A stretch of 42,165 nt of DNA from Candidatus Krumholzibacteriia bacterium (GCA_029865265.1 JAOUHG010000029.1:1-42165); one strand, 5' to 3'. Shown: positions 7,764 to 18,867, numbered from the stretch's first letter. Numbers and translations are program-made. Notes: generated from the letters alone by a model not told the origin.

Positions 7764-10043
7764 TCAGAACGTGGACCCGAAGTTGATATGCGACTGCCAT
7801 CTGCCGCCGCCGAATCGATCGAAGCCATACGCGTAGTCGAAGCCAAAGAGGCCGATCATCGGCAGCTCGATGACGATGCCGAAACCGGCGCCCTTTCTGA
7901 CATCACTGAACTCCGCAGACGCGAAGCTGTTCCACGTGCCACCCATGTCCAGAAAGAAATGTCCGTACACGGTGGGCGGCACGATGGGAAACTCGATTGC
8001 GGCGACGGTGATCGAGTATGCACGGCCGCCGGTATAGGTGTTGTTGCCCAGCGGAACGATTTCGTAGAAATCATAACCGCGCACACCGAGCTTGCGGTTT
8101 CCGCCCAGCCGGAAACGCTCGTAGTCCGGCACCTGCAACGAACTCGTGTATCCATCGACCACGCCGAACCCCTGACTCAATTGCAGCACAAACTTCCACA
8201 ACAGGGATTGAAACCACGAGACTTCGACGTCATAGCGTTGCAGGTTCACGTCCCCGCCCATCAATCCACCCGTCCAGCGCGTGTTCAAGGTGGTGCGCGT
8301 CCCCAGTGTGGGATGGAACGGGTTGTCGGTGGAGTTGCGGAACAACGTCAACCCCATCGAACTCGTGGTCTGGGGCCAGCCGGTATTGATCAACGGACCC
8401 ACGTAGCCCGGCGAGAAGTTGGACAACTCCACCTCCTCCAGGCTGTAGCGCACCGACACGGAAGTATAGTCCAGCCACGGCAGCGGGCGCCCGACACGCA
8501 CCGAAAAACCCGTGCGCCGGTCGGAATAGAACTGCGCCGACACCTTGTCCTGGTTGGCCGCAAATAGCTGGAAGCTCAGCTCGGTCGGGGTTCCGAATGC
8601 CCACGGCTGGGTGAAATTCAAGCTGATGTCCTGGCGCGAACGCGCGAACTCCCAGTTCACGCCCACCCGGTAGCCGCGCCCGAGGAAGTTCGGCTCCGTG
8701 ACCCCGATGAAACCGCTCACCCGGTTGAGCTGCGAGAACCCGGCGCCCACCCGGAACTGCCCCGCCGACTTCTCCTCCACGCGCAGCGTCAGGTTGATGT
8801 CGCCTTCCTCGTTGGCCTGCGTCACCTGCGGCTCGGGCGGTCCCGCAAAGAAGCCCAGGTTGAATACCTCCCGCCGCGAGCGCCGCAGGCGATTGCTGGA
8901 GAACACGTCTCCGGGCATCAGCACCAGCTCGCGGCGGATCACCTCGTCCCAGGTCTTTTCGTTGCCCGCGATGTTGATCTCATGAACGTGGGCCAGGTTG
9001 CCCTGGTCGATCTCGAAGTTCAGATCCACCACACTGCCGGTGATGCTCTTGACCGGCGTCACCGTGGCGTAGATGTAGCCGCGGTCGCCGTACAGGTTGG
9101 CGATGTTGAACTGGATCATCGACAGTTCGATGTCGTCCAGCGGCTCACCCTTCTCCAGTGTGATGCGGCCGGCAATGGTGGTATCCGGAAACAGTTCGTT
9201 TCCGCTCCACGTGATCTTTCCCACGAAGTACTGTCGGCCCTCACCGATGGTGAAGTAGACATCGATGCCACTGCCGTCCGGCGTGAAGTCCAGTTCCGGA
9301 TCGCTCGCCGTCACGTCGATGTAGCCGCGGCTCTTGTAGAGTTGGATGATCCGCTCGCGGTCCTCGTCGAGTTGGGTGGGGTTGAAATCACCACCGCTGA
9401 GGAAGCCGTCCGGCTTGCTCTTCATGGCGCCACGCAACTCGTCGGTGTCCATGAGCCGCGACCCGATGAAGTCGATATGCTTGATCTTGACCTTCTTGCC
9501 CTCGGTGATGCGATACACGAGCTCGCGCGAACCCGACTTCGCATCCGTGACAATGGTGTCGGTGACCCCCACCCGGTAGTAGCCCTTCTCGCGGTACTGC
9601 TCCGAGATCGCCTCGCGATCCTTCTCGGTCACCGAGGGGCGCACGAAGGTGCCCTTGGTGGCAGAGATCACCTTGACCAGATCGTCCTTGCCGATGTGAT
9701 CGTCGCCCTCGAAGCGAACAGCGTCGATGCGCGGATACTCCACCACCTCGATCACCACCACGCACGAATCCCGCGACGAGCCGTCAATCCGGTAGGCCCT
9801 GATGTCGCTGAACTGCCGCGTCTCGAAGAGGCGCTTCAATCCCGGGCGGATGCGCTCGGCATCGTAACCGTCGCCCGGCTTCACGCCCACCACGCGTGTG
9901 ATCTTGGAGGAGGAAACCTGCTTGTTACCGCGGACGTCGACCTTCTGGATAATGGAAACGGGCCGCTGGGCATACGCCGCGGCACAGACGAGCACCGCGA
10001 AGAGCAGCGTCGCGAAAAAAACGCCTAGTCCCTTATTTTTCAT
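7764..10043 (-). CDS. bamA: BamA, outer-membrane protein assembly factor
   Basis: Central subunit of the beta-barrel assembly machine. The 759-residue protein has a signal peptide (cleavage near AYAQ at about residue 25). Five POTRA repeats to about residue 365 are recognisable by their opening strands, for example VDVRGNKQV, VRFEGDDHI, IDFIGSRLM, ITWSGNELF and INIAGNEKT. A 16-strand-type barrel domain follows and ends in the aromatic beta-signal, finishing in F. Length and layout are typical. It begins the bamA-skp-lpx run, with a candidate promoter at 10074-10102 immediately after the clpC terminator. Confidence 0.96.
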   Translation of the reverse strand: MKNKGLGVFFATLLFAVLVCAAAYAQRPVSIIQKVDVRGNKQVSSSKITRVVGVKPGDGYDAERIRPGLKRLFETRQFSDIRAYRIDGSSRDSCVVVIEVVEYPRIDAVRFEGDDHIGKDDLVKVISATKGTFVRPSVTEKDREAISEQYREKGYYRVGVTDTIVTDAKSGSRELVYRITEGKKVKIKHIDFIGSRLMDTDELRGAMKSKPDGFLSGGDFNPTQLDEDRERIIQLYKSRGYIDVTASDPELDFTPDGSGIDVYFTIGEGRQYFVGKITWSGNELFPDTTIAGRITLEKGEPLDDIELSMIQFNIANLYGDRGYIYATVTPVKSITGSVVDLNFEIDQGNLAHVHEINIAGNEKTWDEVIRRELVLMPGDVFSSNRLRRSRREVFNLGFFAGPPEPQVTQANEEGDINLTLRVEEKSAGQFRVGAGFSQLNRVSGFIGVTEPNFLGRGYRVGVNWEFARSRQDISLNFTQPWAFGTPTELSFQLFAANQDKVSAQFYSDRRTGFSVRVGRPLPWLDYTSVSVRYSLEEVELSNFSPGYVGPLINTGWPQTTSSMGLTLFRNSTDNPFHPTLGTRTTLNTRWTGGLMGGDVNLQRYDVEVSWFQSLLWKFVLQLSQGFGVVDGYTSSLQVPDYERFRLGGNRKLGVRGYDFYEIVPLGNNTYTGGRAYSITVAAIEFPIVPPTVYGHFFLDMGGTWNSFASAEFSDVRKGAGFGIVIELPMIGLFGFDYAYGFDRFGGGRWQSHINFGSTF

Positions 10044-10073
10044 TAACCTACGAGCCCCTGCCCAAACTGGTGC

Positions 10074-10102
10074 ATGCTATCAGAGGCCCCCGGGGGTGTA
10101 AA
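10074..10102 (-). promoter_or_regulatory. Candidate sigma-70-type promoter of the bamA-skp-lpx operon
   Basis: On the minus strand TTTACA (10097-10102) is followed after exactly 17 bases by TAGCAT (10074-10079), matching the -35 in 5 of 6 and the -10 in 4 of 6 consensus positions. Transcription would start near 10067, giving a leader of about 25 nt before the bamA ATG at 10043. The spacer contains the palindrome CCCCCGGGGG. The -35 overlaps the T-rich tail of the clpC terminator. Confidence 0.5.
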
Positions 10103-10140
10103 CAAAAACAAAGATACCCCCGGCGGGCGCCAGGGGTATC
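10100..10140 (-). terminator. Intrinsic terminator after clpC
   Basis: On the minus strand the arms GATACCCC and GGGGTATC pair perfectly over 8 bp. An inner GGC/GCC stem extends the hairpin, and the tail TTTGTTTTTGTTT follows (10100-10112). It begins 30 bp after the clpC stop at 10170 and separates the lolD-mcsA-mcsB-clpC unit from bamA. Confidence 0.9.
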
Positions 10141-10169
10141 TCAATGTGCAACCTAACTCCTTGTCCTGA

Positions 10170-12620
<2,451 letters not shown>

Positions 12621-12646
12621 GGGTGCTTTCGTCCTCCGGGTTGCCC

Positions 12647-13714
12647 TCAGCGGGCGGCGCGTGCAAGCGCCTCGCGAATGGTCTGTGCGCGGGCCACGTC
12701 CCGCTGATGCGCATCCATCGCCGTGCCCCTGTGCTGCTGCAGATGGGCCGGCTGGATGTAAACGAGAAGTTCGTTGAGCGTCTGGACCGGGACGTCTGTC
12801 ACCAGCCCCACCCCCACCCCCAGCCGCACGGCCGAGATCAGGCTCAACGCCTCCTTGGTATTTACGCTACGAGCATAACGAAGAAGGCCATAGGCCCGCC
12901 AGACCTTATCTTCGAGCAAGCTCTGTGCCTTGCGGAACAGCATCTCGCGGGAGCGGCGCTCGTATACGATGATCTTGGTCACCATCTCGCGCAGATTCTT
13001 CACCAGCACGTCCTCCGGGGTCCCCAGCGCCGCGCTGTTGGACAACTGGAAGAAGTTCCCCATCACTTCCGATCCTTCCCCAAAGAAACCGCGTATGGAA
13101 TGGTTGAGCTTGCGCAGCGACTCGAGCAATTTGTGGATTTCCTTGCTGTGCACCAGGCCCGGCAGGTGGATCAGCACCGAAACCCGCATGCCCGTACCCA
13201 GATTGGTGGGGCAGGCGGTCAGAAAGCCCAGCCGGTCGTTGTAGGCAATCTCCAGCCCGGGCGCGATCTCGTCGTCCAGGTCGTTGGCACGCCGGAACGC
13301 GTCTCCCACCTCGAAGCCGGGCGCAAACCCCTGGATGCGCAGGTGATCCTCCTCGTTGATCATCAGGCTGACGCTCTCGTCCTCCACGAAAAGCACCCCG
13401 CGATTGGCCGATTGGCCAAGGAATTCGCGGCTGATCAGGTGGCGCTCGGCGAGCAGCTGCCGTTCCAGCGTGGAGATTTCGCCCATCGGCACGTAGCGGC
13501 CGTGCGCAAAGGCCCGCGTGGCGCGGGCGGCGTCCAGCGACTTCCGCAGGATGGTGCTGAGTTCCGCGTTGTCGCAGTTATGGGTGAATCGGTGCCCATG
13601 GAGGTTGCGTGCGATGCGCACCCGGCTGGAGAGCACGATCTCGTTCTCTTCGCCGTCTCCATCCAGCCACCCCCCCGGCCGGGCGATGATATCGTTCCAG
13701 TCGATCGAGCTCAT
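12647..13714 (-). CDS. mcsB: McsB, protein arginine kinase
   Basis: Phosphorylates arginines on proteins, marking them for ClpCP in the species studied. The 355-residue protein has the guanido-phosphotransferase fold with nucleotide-binding SSRVRIAR at 29-36, acidic NEED at 120-123 and the active-site CPTNLGTGMR at 168-177. The glutamate loop RGFFGEGS lies at 208-215. Near the C-terminus RDVARA (338-343) matches the RDxxRA allosteric phospho-arginine pocket described for Bacillus McsB, so feedback activation looks preserved. The ATG at 13714 overlaps the mcsA stop in ATGA. Creatine or arginine kinase identity is unlikely given the mcsA/clpC neighbours and the lack of their N-terminal domain. 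Confidence 0.95.
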   Translation of the reverse strand: MSSIDWNDIIARPGGWLDGDGEENEIVLSSRVRIARNLHGHRFTHNCDNAELSTILRKSLDAARATRAFAHGRYVPMGEISTLERQLLAERHLISREFLGQSANRGVLFVEDESVSLMINEEDHLRIQGFAPGFEVGDAFRRANDLDDEIAPGLEIAYNDRLGFLTACPTNLGTGMRVSVLIHLPGLVHSKEIHKLLESLRKLNHSIRGFFGEGSEVMGNFFQLSNSAALGTPEDVLVKNLREMVTKIIVYERRSREMLFRKAQSLLEDKVWRAYGLLRYARSVNTKEALSLISAVRLGVGVGLVTDVPVQTLNELLVYIQPAHLQQHRGTAMDAHQRDVARAQTIREALARAAR

Positions 13715-14223
13715 CGTTCCTCTTCGACCTTCGCCTCCAGGTCCTTGATCTCGTCGCGCAGCGCGGCGGCGCGCTCGTATTCCTCGGAGCGAATGGCCAG
13801 CGACAGGTCCTCGCGCAACGCCGCCACGCGTTCACGAATGGCTGCGCGTTCGCTCACGCGCACCGCCTTCTTGCCCGCGTGCTGGGTGCTGCCGTGCACG
13901 TGGCGCAGCACCGCCACGAGCTGCGCCTCGAACGCCGCGTAGCAGTCCGGGCACCCCAGCCTGCCCACCTTCTTGAAGTCCGAGTACTCGTAGCCACAGG
14001 TTGAGCAGCGCACGCGTGAGATGCGGTCCGCGTCGGACTCGGAGGCACTGTCGATGAGGCCGGCCACCAGGTCGCCCAGCCCGTAGTTCCCGGCTTTGTG
14101 CACGTCGATACCCTTCTCCTCCGCGCACGCCACACACAGGTTCATCGCGACCATGCTCTCGTTCACGATCTCCGTGTAGTGAACCTTGGCCGGGTTTTTC
14201 TTGCAGTTCTGACAGAGCACCAT
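13711..14223 (-). CDS. mcsA: McsA, zinc-binding activator of McsB with UVR domain
   Basis: Adaptor that stimulates the arginine kinase McsB. The 170-residue protein has four CxxC pairs, C4/C7, C30/C33, C73/C76 and C91/C94, enough for two zinc sites. A charged linker and a C-terminal UVR helical pair (about 136-166) follow. I choose the ATG at 14223 because GGAG lies 8 bases upstream and the N-terminus VLCQNC then matches the family. A TTG two codons earlier would sit only 2 bases from that site. The stop overlaps mcsB by 4 bp. The gene overlaps no part of lolD, whose stop begins at 14226. Confidence 0.93.
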   Translation of the reverse strand: MVLCQNCKKNPAKVHYTEIVNESMVAMNLCVACAEEKGIDVHKAGNYGLGDLVAGLIDSASESDADRISRVRCSTCGYEYSDFKKVGRLGCPDCYAAFEAQLVAVLRHVHGSTQHAGKKAVRVSERAAIRERVAALREDLSLAIRSEEYERAAALRDEIKDLEAKVEEER

Positions 14224-14225
14224 GC

Positions 14226-14915
14226 TCAACGCTCCACGTCGGAAAGTCGTCCTTCGGCCAGCACCAGCATCCGGTCGGCGAACACACCGAACTGGCGTTT
14301 GTGCGTGACGACCACGAAGGTCTTGGCCTCGTCCCGGGCCAGTTCCCGGATCAGGCGGTGGATACCCTCGCCGGTTTCATCGTCCAGGTTCCCGGTGGGC
14401 TCGTCGGCCAGCACCACCGCCGGCTCGTTGACCAGCGCGCGCGCGATGGCCACGCGCTGCTGTTCGCCCCCGGACAGTTCCCCGGGCCGGTGGGCGAGTC
14501 GCGCCCCCAGCCCCACCCGCTCCAGCCACTGCCTCGCCCGGCGCGCGGCCTCCGCCGTCGACTGCCGGGCCACCAGCCCCGGCATCATCACGTTCTCCAG
14601 CGCCGTGAACTCCGGCAGGAGAAAGTGGAACTGGAACACGAACCCGAGGGTCGCGTTCCGGAGCCGGTCCAGAGCGGGGCCCTGCAACCGGTGGATGTTC
14701 TCGCCGCGGATGGCAACCTGCCCCGCGTCCGGGCGATCCAGGGACCCCAGGATGTGGAGCAGGGTGCTCTTTCCAACCCCCGATGCCCCGACGATGCAAA
14801 CCACTTGCCCTTCCGCCACCTCCAGCGAGACATCCCTGAGAACGTCCACCTCCACCCCGGTTCCGCGGTAGCGGCGGCTCAGGCCGTGGGCCTCCAGAAT
14901 CGGCCTGCCGCTCAT
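14226..14915 (-). CDS. lolD: LolD, lipoprotein-releasing ABC transporter ATPase
   Basis: Powers release of outer-membrane lipoproteins from the inner membrane. The 229-residue ATPase has Walker A GASGVGKS at 43-50, the signature LSGGEQ at 147-152 followed by QRVAIARA, Walker B with DEPTGNLD at 171-178 and a switch histidine in VVTHK. It is of the MacB/LolD type. It lies 78 bp after its permease and almost abuts mcsA. The AT-rich promoter-like island at 14968-14997 could give it, and the mcsA-mcsB-clpC genes behind it, separate transcription. A MacB- or FtsE-type role is a weaker alternative, given the adjacent LolC/E-type permease. Confidence 0.9.
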   Translation of the reverse strand: MSGRPILEAHGLSRRYRGTGVEVDVLRDVSLEVAEGQVVCIVGASGVGKSTLLHILGSLDRPDAGQVAIRGENIHRLQGPALDRLRNATLGFVFQFHFLLPEFTALENVMMPGLVARQSTAEAARRARQWLERVGLGARLAHRPGELSGGEQQRVAIARALVNEPAVVLADEPTGNLDDETGEGIHRLIRELARDEAKTFVVVTHKRQFGVFADRMLVLAEGRLSDVER

Positions 14916-14967
14916 AATCTAACCCCATCCGGGGCGGAAAACAACCCCGCGGCGCATATCGGCCAAA

Positions 14968-14997
14968 AGTATAACATATTGCAATATATTGTGTTAC
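14968..14997 (-). promoter_or_regulatory. Candidate promoter of lolD-mcsA-mcsB-clpC
   Basis: An AT-rich island in a GC-rich genome. On the minus strand GTAACA (14992-14997) and TATACT (14968-14973) are 18 bases apart and match sigma-70 boxes in 4 and 5 of 6 positions. Transcription would begin near 14961, about 45 nt before lolD. The -35 lies over the last codons of the upstream permease gene. Confidence 0.45.
14976..14987. promoter_or_regulatory. Perfect 12-bp palindrome inside the promoter spacer (possible operator)
   Basis: ATATTGCAATAT is a perfect inverted repeat lying between the candidate -35 and -10 boxes of lolD, where a dimeric repressor could block RNA polymerase. It resembles neither CIRCE (HrcA) nor the direct-repeat CtsR box. 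Binding by a regulator is inference. Confidence 0.4.
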
Positions 14998-16250
14998 AGA
15001 TCACGAATGGCCTCCACCGGGGTCAGGCGGCTGGCCTCCCAGCTTGGGTAGACAGTGGCCAGGAAGCAGATGACCACCGAGCTGGCCCCGATCAACAGGA
15101 GGTCCGGCCACTGCACCAGGACGGGCAGGGTCTTGATGAAGTACACGTCACCGGGCAGCTGGAGGCGTATGCGGTCCAGAACGGCGCATGCAAGAAGCCC
15201 GGTCGCCAGCCCCCCCGCCGTGCCCAGCACCCCGATGGCGGTCCCCTCCAGCATGAAAATGGACATCACCTGGCGGCCCGAAGCACCGATGGAGCGCAGG
15301 ATGCCGATCTCGCGCCGCTTCTCCATGATGACCATGGTGAGCATCCCCACCAGGTTGAACGCGGCCACCAGGATGATAAGGGTGAGCATGAGGAACATGA
15401 GGATCTTCTCGATCTTCATGTAGCTGAAAAGGTTCTGATTGAGCTGTATCCAGTTGTTGGTGCCGTAGTCGCGCATCGAGAGGATATCCTGTACGCGCCC
15501 GTCGATCGCTTCGGCGCGGTACATGTCGCGCGTCTGAATGCTCACCCCGCGCAACCCCGTCTCGAAGTCGAACATGAGGGCGGCATCCTGGATGTCCACG
15601 TAGACGAATCGCGAGTCGAACTCGTACATGCCACTGTTGAAGAAACCCAGCGCGCGGCAGCGGAACTTCTGCGGCTCGACGTCGGAACCGCGGATCGTGG
15701 CCGGCGCGGTGACGATGCTGAACTCCTCCCCCAGCCCGATGCCCAGGTCGAGGGCCAGGTCGAGCCCCAGCACCGCGCCCATGCGCGGCGGGTCGTCCTC
15801 GAAGGAACTGGTGTCGAACGAGTCGATGACGGGGCGGATGCTGTCCACCACCGATGAGACGGTGTGCTCCCGGGCCAGATCGATCCCCTTCACCACCACA
15901 CCGCGCAGCTTGGTGCGCCGGCCGGGGATGACCTCGTAGGCCGCGAGCGCCTCGGAGCGGATGAAGGGCGCGGTGGCAACGATGTCCGGGTCCCGGTGCA
16001 GCCGCGCCACCGCGGTATCGACTGCCGCCCACGCCTCGGGAGAGCGCGCGAACACCAGCACGTGGGTGTTGAAACCGACGATGCGCTGGCGCAGCTCGGT
16101 CTCGAAGCCATTGATCACCGACAGCACGATGACCAGCGTCATCGTGCCGACGAATACCCCGCCCACCGCGATGGAGGTGATGCGGGATACGAGCGCGGAT
16201 CGTTTCTTGGTCTGGAGGTAGCGGCGCGCGATGAAGAGCGCGTAACTCAT
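14994..16250 (-). CDS. lolC: LolC/LolE-family lipoprotein-releasing permease
   Basis: Membrane subunit of the Lol exporter. The 418-residue protein has an N-terminal transmembrane helix (about 22-48), with the ARRYLQTKKRS start typical of LolC/E. A large periplasmic domain (about 50-260) and three C-terminal helices (about 270-300, 315-350 and 370-400) with the FtsX-like permease domain follow. It ends in the common EAIRDL tail. Only one permease gene accompanies lolD here, so the exporter may be a homodimer of this subunit, as proposed for LolF-type systems. The ATG at 16250 overlaps the lysS stop by 4 bp. Confidence 0.9.
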   Translation of the reverse strand: MSYALFIARRYLQTKKRSALVSRITSIAVGGVFVGTMTLVIVLSVINGFETELRQRIVGFNTHVLVFARSPEAWAAVDTAVARLHRDPDIVATAPFIRSEALAAYEVIPGRRTKLRGVVVKGIDLAREHTVSSVVDSIRPVIDSFDTSSFEDDPPRMGAVLGLDLALDLGIGLGEEFSIVTAPATIRGSDVEPQKFRCRALGFFNSGMYEFDSRFVYVDIQDAALMFDFETGLRGVSIQTRDMYRAEAIDGRVQDILSMRDYGTNNWIQLNQNLFSYMKIEKILMFLMLTLIILVAAFNLVGMLTMVIMEKRREIGILRSIGASGRQVMSIFMLEGTAIGVLGTAGGLATGLLACAVLDRIRLQLPGDVYFIKTLPVLVQWPDLLLIGASSVVICFLATVYPSWEASRLTPVEAIRDL

Positions 16251-17743
16251 CGGCCTTCCTCGGGCCGCATGTGCGGAAAGAAGATCACGTCGCGGATGGA
16301 GTGGCTGTCGGTAAAGACCATGGTGAGCCGGTCGATGCCCATGCCCAGCCCCGCGGCGGGCGGCATGCCGTACTCCAGCGCGCGGATGAAATCCTCGTCC
16401 AGCTGGTGGGCTTCGTCGTCGCCCCGCGCGCGGTTCTCCGCCTGCTGCTCGAAGCGGCGGCGCTGCTCGATGGGATCGTTGAGCTCGGAGAAGGCGTTGC
16501 CCACCTCGAAACCCGCCACGAAGGCTTCGAAGCGCTCCACCAGCCCGGCCTCGCTGCGATGGTCCTTGGCCAGGGGTGAGAGCTCCCTGGGATAGTCGTA
16601 GATGAAGGTCGGCTCCTGCAGGTCCGGCTCCACCGTGGCGCCGAAGACCTCGTCGATGATGCGCGACGCCGGGATGCCCTTCTCCAGCACCACGCCCGCC
16701 TTGCGCGCCTGCGCCAGCAGCACCTCGTCGGTCTGGTTCCTGAAGTCCATGCCGGTCTTCTCCTGCAACGCTTCAAAGAAACGCAGACGCTTCCACGGTT
16801 TGGTGAAGTCGAGCACGCGCTCCCCGTACTTGACCACGCCGTCATCGCTGAGCGCCAGCGCGATCACCCGCATCATCTCTTCCACCATGTCCATGTAATC
16901 GTTGTAATCGAGGTAGGCCGCGTAGCACTCCATCATGGTGAACTCGGGATTGTGCGAGCGGTCGATACCCTCGTTGCGGAAGTCCTTGGCAAACTCGAAC
17001 ACGCGCTCGAAGCCACCCACCAGCAGCCGTTTCAGGTAGAGCTCGTTGGCGATGCGCAGGTACAGCGTCATGTCGAGCGCGTTGTGGTGGGTGGTGAAGG
17101 GTCGCGCCGCTGCGCCGCCGTACAGGGGCTGCAGGATGGGTGTCTCCACCTCCAGAAAGCCCTTGCCGATCAGGAAGCGCCGCATCGTTTCCACCAGCAC
17201 GCTGCGCTTGCGGAAAACCTCGCGCACCTCCGGATTCACCGCCAGGTCGACGTACCGCTGGCGGTAGCGAATCTCCTTGTCGGTGAGCCCGTGCCACTTC
17301 TCCGGCAGCGGGCGCAACGATTTGGACAACACCTCGTAGGAGACCACGCGGATGGTGAGTTCGCCCGTGCGGGTTCGAAACAGCACGCCGCGCACGCCCA
17401 AAATGTCACCCAGGTCCAACGATTCGAAACGCGCGAACGCCTCCTCGCCCAGCTCGTCCTTGCGCACGTAAACCTGCATGCGCCCGCTGGAATCCTCCAC
17501 GTGCCCGAACAGCGTCTTGCCGTGCCCGCGCATGGCCATCACGCGTCCCGCGACGGCCACCTCCGTTTCCGCCCCCGCTAGCGCGGCTTCGGCGGCAAAC
17601 AGCTCCGCCACCGCATGGCTGACGACGAAGCGGTACGGGTACGGGTTCACACCGGCATCACGCAGCGCCGCCATCTTCTCCACGCGCACCGCGCGCAGCT
17701 TCTCGAACCCGCTGACCCCGCGCTCTTCCTGTTCTTCTGTCAT
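16247..17743 (-). CDS. lysS: LysS, class II lysyl-tRNA synthetase
   Basis: Charges tRNA-Lys with lysine in the cytoplasm. The 498-residue protein has an N-terminal OB-fold anticodon-binding domain (about 55-155) and a class II catalytic core. Motif 2 is FRNEGIDRSHNPEF and motif 3 includes GLGMGIDRL, where the last arginine contacts ATP. Length is normal. I prefer the ATG at 17743, about 10 bases from a GAGAGG site; a GTG at 17752 sits directly against that site. It lies 19 bp after prfB and overlaps the Lol permease start in ATGA. The prfB-lysS order is also found in E. coli. Confidence 0.96.
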   Translation of the reverse strand: MTEEQEERGVSGFEKLRAVRVEKMAALRDAGVNPYPYRFVVSHAVAELFAAEAALAGAETEVAVAGRVMAMRGHGKTLFGHVEDSSGRMQVYVRKDELGEEAFARFESLDLGDILGVRGVLFRTRTGELTIRVVSYEVLSKSLRPLPEKWHGLTDKEIRYRQRYVDLAVNPEVREVFRKRSVLVETMRRFLIGKGFLEVETPILQPLYGGAAARPFTTHHNALDMTLYLRIANELYLKRLLVGGFERVFEFAKDFRNEGIDRSHNPEFTMMECYAAYLDYNDYMDMVEEMMRVIALALSDDGVVKYGERVLDFTKPWKRLRFFEALQEKTGMDFRNQTDEVLLAQARKAGVVLEKGIPASRIIDEVFGATVEPDLQEPTFIYDYPRELSPLAKDHRSEAGLVERFEAFVAGFEVGNAFSELNDPIEQRRRFEQQAENRARGDDEAHQLDEDFIRALEYGMPPAAGLGMGIDRLTMVFTDSHSIRDVIFFPHMRPEEGR

Positions 17744-17762
17744 CTCCGTCACCTCTCGTCTT

Positions 17763-18867
17763 CTACTCCGCGAACTTGTGCAGGTACGCCTCGATGAACG
17801 CGTCCAGGTCGCCGTCCAGCACCGCCTGCGTGTTGCCGGTCTGGAAATCGGTGCGGTGGTCCTTGACCAGCGTGTAGGGGTGTAGCACGTAGGAACGAAT
17901 CTGGCTGCCCCACGCGATCTCCTTCTGCACTTCCATCATCTTGTTGATGCGCGCCTTCTCCTCCTCCTGCTTCTTCGCGTACAGGCGCGCGCGCAGGATC
18001 TTCATGGCGTTTTCGCGATTCCTGCCCTGCGAGCGTTCGTTCTGGCACTGCACCACGATGCCGCTGGGGATATGGGTGATGCGCACCGCGCTGTCGGTCT
18101 TGTTGACGTGCTGCCCGCCCGCACCGCTGGCACGGTAGGTATCTATGCGAAGATCCTCGTCGCGGATGTCCACCTCGATCTCCTCCTCGATCTCGGGATA
18201 CACGAACACGGAGGCAAACGACGTGTGACGGCGGTGCGCCGCGTCGAAGGGTGACAGGCGCACCAGGCGGTGCACGCCCGATTCCGCCTTCATGCGCCCG
18301 AACGCGAAGGGCCCCTTGATCTCCAGCGACGCGCCCTTGACACCCGCCTCTTCGCCGGGCGTCATGTCCAGCACACCCACGCTGTAACCGTGGCGCTCGC
18401 AGAACCTGGTGTACATGCGCAGCAGGATCTCGGCCCAGTCCATCGACTCGGTGCCGCCCGCACCGGAGTGGATGGTGACGATGGCGTTGCGCGCGTCGTC
18501 GGGACCGGAGAGCAGCATGGCGGTTTCCTGCTCCGCCACCAGCGCTTCCAGGTCCTCCAGTTCCGCCGCCACGTCGGCCAGCACCGAGGCGTCGTCCTCG
18601 TCGCGCGCCATCTTGAGCAGTTCGGCGGCGTCGGACAGCCGCGTCTCCATGTTCTGCAGTGGTTCCAGACGGGTGCGCAACTCCCTGGACTCCCGCACCG
18701 CGGTATCGGACGTCTTCTTGTCGGACCAGAAATCGGGGTCGTTCATGCGCGCCGTGAGCTCGGCCAGGCGCGCCTCAAGGACAGGAGCGTCAAAGACACT
18801 CCTTGAGTTTGCGGGCTCGCTCGGTCAGCGAATTCAGATGATCGACGACTTCGTGTGCAGCTTTCAT
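17763..18867 (-). CDS. prfB: PrfB, peptide chain release factor 2, made by programmed +1 frameshift
   Basis: Terminates translation at UGA and UAA. The gene starts at the ATG at 18867 and reads 25 codons to an in-frame TGA at 18790-18792. A +1 slip at CTT then continues in the frame that runs to 17763, giving a 367-residue protein. After the slip the SPF stop-codon-reading tripeptide falls at 205-207 and the GGQ catalytic motif at 250-252, the E. coli positions. The ATG overlaps the coaE stop by 4 bp, which supports this start over the internal ATG at 18746. Annotation from that internal ATG would drop 40 residues. The coding join is 18867-18793 plus 18791-17763. Confidence 0.96.
18789..18804 (-). 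promoter_or_regulatory. RF2 programmed frameshift site
   Basis: On the minus strand AAGGAG (18799-18804) acts as an internal Shine-Dalgarno. It is followed by TGT, then the slip codon CTT and stop TGA with a C after it. The 3-base gap between the Shine-Dalgarno and CTT matches the E. coli element. High RF2 would terminate at the TGA; low RF2 favours the slip, giving autoregulation. Confidence 0.95.

Noticed and set aside
12647-13714. Creatine/arginine kinase instead of McsB
   Set aside because: It lacks the small N-terminal helical domain of phosphagen kinases and lies between mcsA and clpC, with the McsB-specific RDxxRA motif.
14916-14993. CIRCE or CtsR operator upstream of lolD
   Set aside because: Neither the TTAGCACTC-N9-GAGTGCTAA inverted repeat nor the CtsR-type direct repeat is present; the palindrome there is different.
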